The position numbers were made by a program, and so were the translations under genes. This document shows positions 61,600 through 64,000 of a DNA stretch of 64,000 nt, in pieces. The notes under the pieces are model-generated. The model was not told the DNA's origin. It ran no database searches and saw only the letters and a list, made by a program, of their open reading frames with translations. The stretch covers positions 17,262,156 to 17,326,155 of the forward strand of contig NW_023998423.1 of the NCBI RefSeq assembly GCF_014805625.2, read 5' to 3'. This DNA comes from Glossina fuscipes. Lineage: Eukaryota > Arthropoda > Insecta > Diptera > Glossinidae. Numbering within the stretch: position 1 is the first letter of the stretch; every line of letters begins with the position of its first letter.

Positions 61600-62070
61600 G
61601 TAAGAAAATTGTATGCGATTGTTACCGAATTTTTTACACCCATCACCGTTATCTTATTTTTGTAGAATAATGTTCTTGGAACTTATAGTTTATAAGCAAC
61701 GAGCCCGAAAGAGGGAAAGCAAAAGTGTTCACTGTTTTTGTTCGTTGAAAAGTTTGAGTTCTTTTTATATTGTTTTGCAAGTTTTTAGGCGATACTCTTC
61801 ATTTTTGCAAACGGGGAATATGTTTACCATAGATACTACACAGTTCCGCGAACGAATAGACGGACGGATAAACTTTCGTGCATTTCAAATTTGAAATTGG
61901 CTAAGAACTTATATACTTTGTGGGGTTTTGGAAAAAAATTAAATTATGTAGGCGTGGTCAATTTCTAAACTTTTGTCTACAGTTACCAGAGCATCGCCTT
62001 TAGAGCGAATACACACCATCTTTTGATGATCAGTAAAAATAAGTAAAGTTTAAAAATGGACCACAATTTA
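61600..62070 (+). repeat. Dispersed repeat, family B
   Basis: It has TTTTTTACACCCATCACCGT, TTTATAAGCAACGAGC, AGTTTTTAGGCGATACTC, ATAGATACTACACAGTTC, then GAACTTATATACTTTGTGGG and GTAGGCGTGGTCAATTTC. Order and spacing match the copy at 6830. Confidence 0.6.
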
Positions 62071-62325
62071 ATATTAATAAACCTACCTTCTCGGAAGTGA
62101 GATTTTTACCCTGCATAAAAAAAAAAACGATCAGGATTAATTTACCTACCCGTCATAGTAACACCTCAGCATAAACATCAGTTGAGAATATTTCGTCGCC
62201 GGTTAATTTTGCTGAAGTATATGAAGGGCGAGGTCCTAAAAAGGAATTCTCAAATACTTTGGAAAGCAAAGGGATTAAAATGAACTTGGATGGATAGTAG
62301 TGAAAAAGAAATGCCCCAGAAAACG

Positions 62326-62363
<38 letters not shown>

Positions 62364-63947
62364 TGTATAGGTCCATTGACTTGTTCAACATTTATGGAAT
62401 GTGATGTATATATATATATATAGAAAGGAAATAACTCCTGACACTCTTAAAGAAAATGGGCGCAATAGCTTTTTATGCGCGACGTTCCATCTGTTCACTG
62501 ACTTGCTGAAAATTTCAGAAGACGGAGCGGAACTTCTTATGTTGGCTTTCGGTAATAAAATATTCTCTGTTGCAGGAATAAGTTCAGATAGAAGACAATG
62601 TCCGAAAGTAGTCAAGCATAACAACAACAATTTATGTACTCATCTTCTATTGCAGTGCGTAACCCCATAGAGGATACTTTATAAAAAAACAACATCGGCA
62701 ATATCAAACACACACACGCGCATATACACGTCCATGCAGGTTCATACACAGGTAGCGACGTACATACATCCGTGCATAGATATACACATAGAGTCCTTTA
62801 GCGTGCTATAGGGCAGGATAAAAGTATATCCGATTTTTATCGGGCTTAACTCCCAAAAGTCAAAACTTAAGCAAGCGGCATTTTCGATGCTTTCCCACAC
62901 ACACATGCACACGCACACGGCACATCCAAACGAAATTGCAACAAGTACTAATAAAAAATACATTCATAAGATTTATTGATTGTAACGCATCACCTACTGC
63001 AGGAAAAAATGCATAAAAAATTGAATGGAAAGAGCACTTTGTTCGACTCAAGCGTTTTAAATGTAATTTCATGTTGAATTCTCTCGCATGTAAATACAAA
63101 TAATACCGACAGCTTTCGCATGAGGATGTTTAGAAAAATGAAAAAAAAAAAAAAAAAAAAAAAAATAGCAACAACAACAATGTAGGCAAAGAATACGTAA
63201 ATAAATAATATATAATATTACGCAAATATAAATTTTTTTTTTTTGCAATTGCCTAGGAGTGGAAGAACATCTGACTGCTTAGCAAAGCCTATCCGTGATG
63301 TAGAATAAAACTTAGGATAAGACGACGACTCATTGCAGAATATACGTTCATTTTATGTTTGTTGTCTCACAAGTTGATAAACTAAATATAATTTGTACTA
63401 TTAAAGTGCAAGAACGGACATAACAGGGTGTTGAACTCTTCACAATTTCAAATGTTTTTGTTTTTATTTACGTTGCGTGAGGTTTTGTGTATATAGTGTG
63501 TTTTCCCTCACTCCATCTCTCTCTCTCTCTTTCTCTCTCTTTCATTTACTTTCAAACTAATATTTTCCTTTCAAAATTGAAACTTCATTTTATTCTCCAT
63601 ATAAACAAATTTTTTTCTTTTACATATTTTTTTTTTTTTTTTATAGACCTTTTTCAACTTTGAAGCGAAAAATCATTAAAAATTCAACTTTTGTCAAAAT
63701 TTATTCATCGTAGCAACGTCTTCAAAAAAATCGGCAAATATTCTTAAAAATTTTTGCTCGTTTGATGTCCAGAGTAACGTTCTCTTCCTAATAAGCATTT
63801 CGGTTGGGTATAAGAAACAACAAAGGCAAAGCCAAATTGTTCTTGAATTTGAATTTTGCAAACGCGGTGAGGAAACGAAAAGTTTCTTTCCCTTTTCAAT
63901 TAATATATCGGAGAGATTTAAGTGAAAAAAAAAAAAAAAAAGTTAAA
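62071..63947. other. No confirmed gene
   Basis: A TA microsatellite (62329-62359) and a CA-rich tract (62708-62725) are present. A plus-strand frame at 62401-62670 lacks a known motif. A CT microsatellite lies at 63514-63543. The last 250 bp before 63948 could be the 5' UTR of a gene starting there. Confidence 0.4.
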
Positions 63948-64000
63948 ATGCAAAATACTCCGATGAAAAAACGACGTATTAATCCATATTTGTTAAATCA
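63948..64000 (+). CDS. Possible start of a protein-coding gene, cut by the window edge
   Basis: An ATG in a good fly context (GTTAAAATG) opens a frame that stays open to the end: MQNTPMKKRRINPYLLN. The same frame is open upstream to 63795 without another ATG, and the composition there is typical of a 5' UTR. The short peptide has a basic KKRR cluster and matches no family that I can name. A chance start cannot be excluded. Confidence 0.3.
   Translation, partial: MQNTPMKKRRINPYLLN

Noticed and set aside
1..64000. CRISPR arrays, operons, phage or bacterial defence systems
   Set aside because: The window is eukaryotic nuclear DNA with spliced genes. No regularly spaced direct repeats with unique spacers were seen.

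Overview
This is a 64-kb stretch of AT-rich nuclear DNA from a higher fly (Diptera, most likely a calyptrate). The evidence is short spliceosomal introns (51-60 nt for several), Pol III-type tRNA genes with T-run terminators, mariner and piggyBac relics, and a pair of fly-style COX7C paralogues. A tsetse-like (Glossina) genome is plausible, but the sequence alone does not settle it. A 10-N gap inside a poly(A) tract shows that this is a draft assembly.

From 1 to 11.3 kb there is a degenerate mariner at the left edge, then a tandem duplication. Each unit holds a tRNA-Ile(AAU) gene and a carboxylesterase gene on the minus strand. The right-hand esterase (8447-10955) is complete: six exons, 580 residues, intact Ser-Glu-His triad and a GQSAG nucleophile elbow of juvenile-hormone-esterase type. 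The left-hand copy (1983-3464) is a pseudogene. It keeps exon 1, a frameshifted exon 2 and a scrap of exon 6, lacks exons 3-5, and has a dispersed repeat inserted in it. A piggyBac relic and a 150-bp tandem repeat lie between the units.

From 11.3 to 42.8 kb I see no supportable host gene. The region holds two dispersed repeat families (called A and B here), a GC-richer 0.68-kb segment with strong hairpins flanked by direct repeats, a 15-bp minisatellite, a second piggyBac relic, a Ty3/Gypsy-type scrap and many homopolymer or AT tracts.

From 42.8 to 47.2 kb is the gene-rich part. MCCC2 (beta subunit of 3-methylcrotonyl-CoA carboxylase, leucine catabolism) runs leftwards. COX7C (respiratory complex IV) runs rightwards from start codons only 309 bp apart, and a diverged COX7C paralogue follows. 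All three products are mitochondrial. COX7C intron 1 carries a TTAYRTAA motif of the kind described for fly nuclear respiratory genes; the paralogue lacks it.

From 47.2 to 64 kb there are two more mariner relics, one of them miniaturised with visible terminal inverted repeats. The rest is long non-coding sequence that may include upstream exons of a gene. A possible coding start at 63948 runs off the right edge. I found no convincing undescribed multi-gene system. The most informative items are the decaying tRNA/esterase duplication with its unevenly conserved exon 1, the shared MCCC2/COX7C promoter with the asymmetric regulatory motif, and the unexplained hairpin-rich insert at 12.4-13.1 kb.
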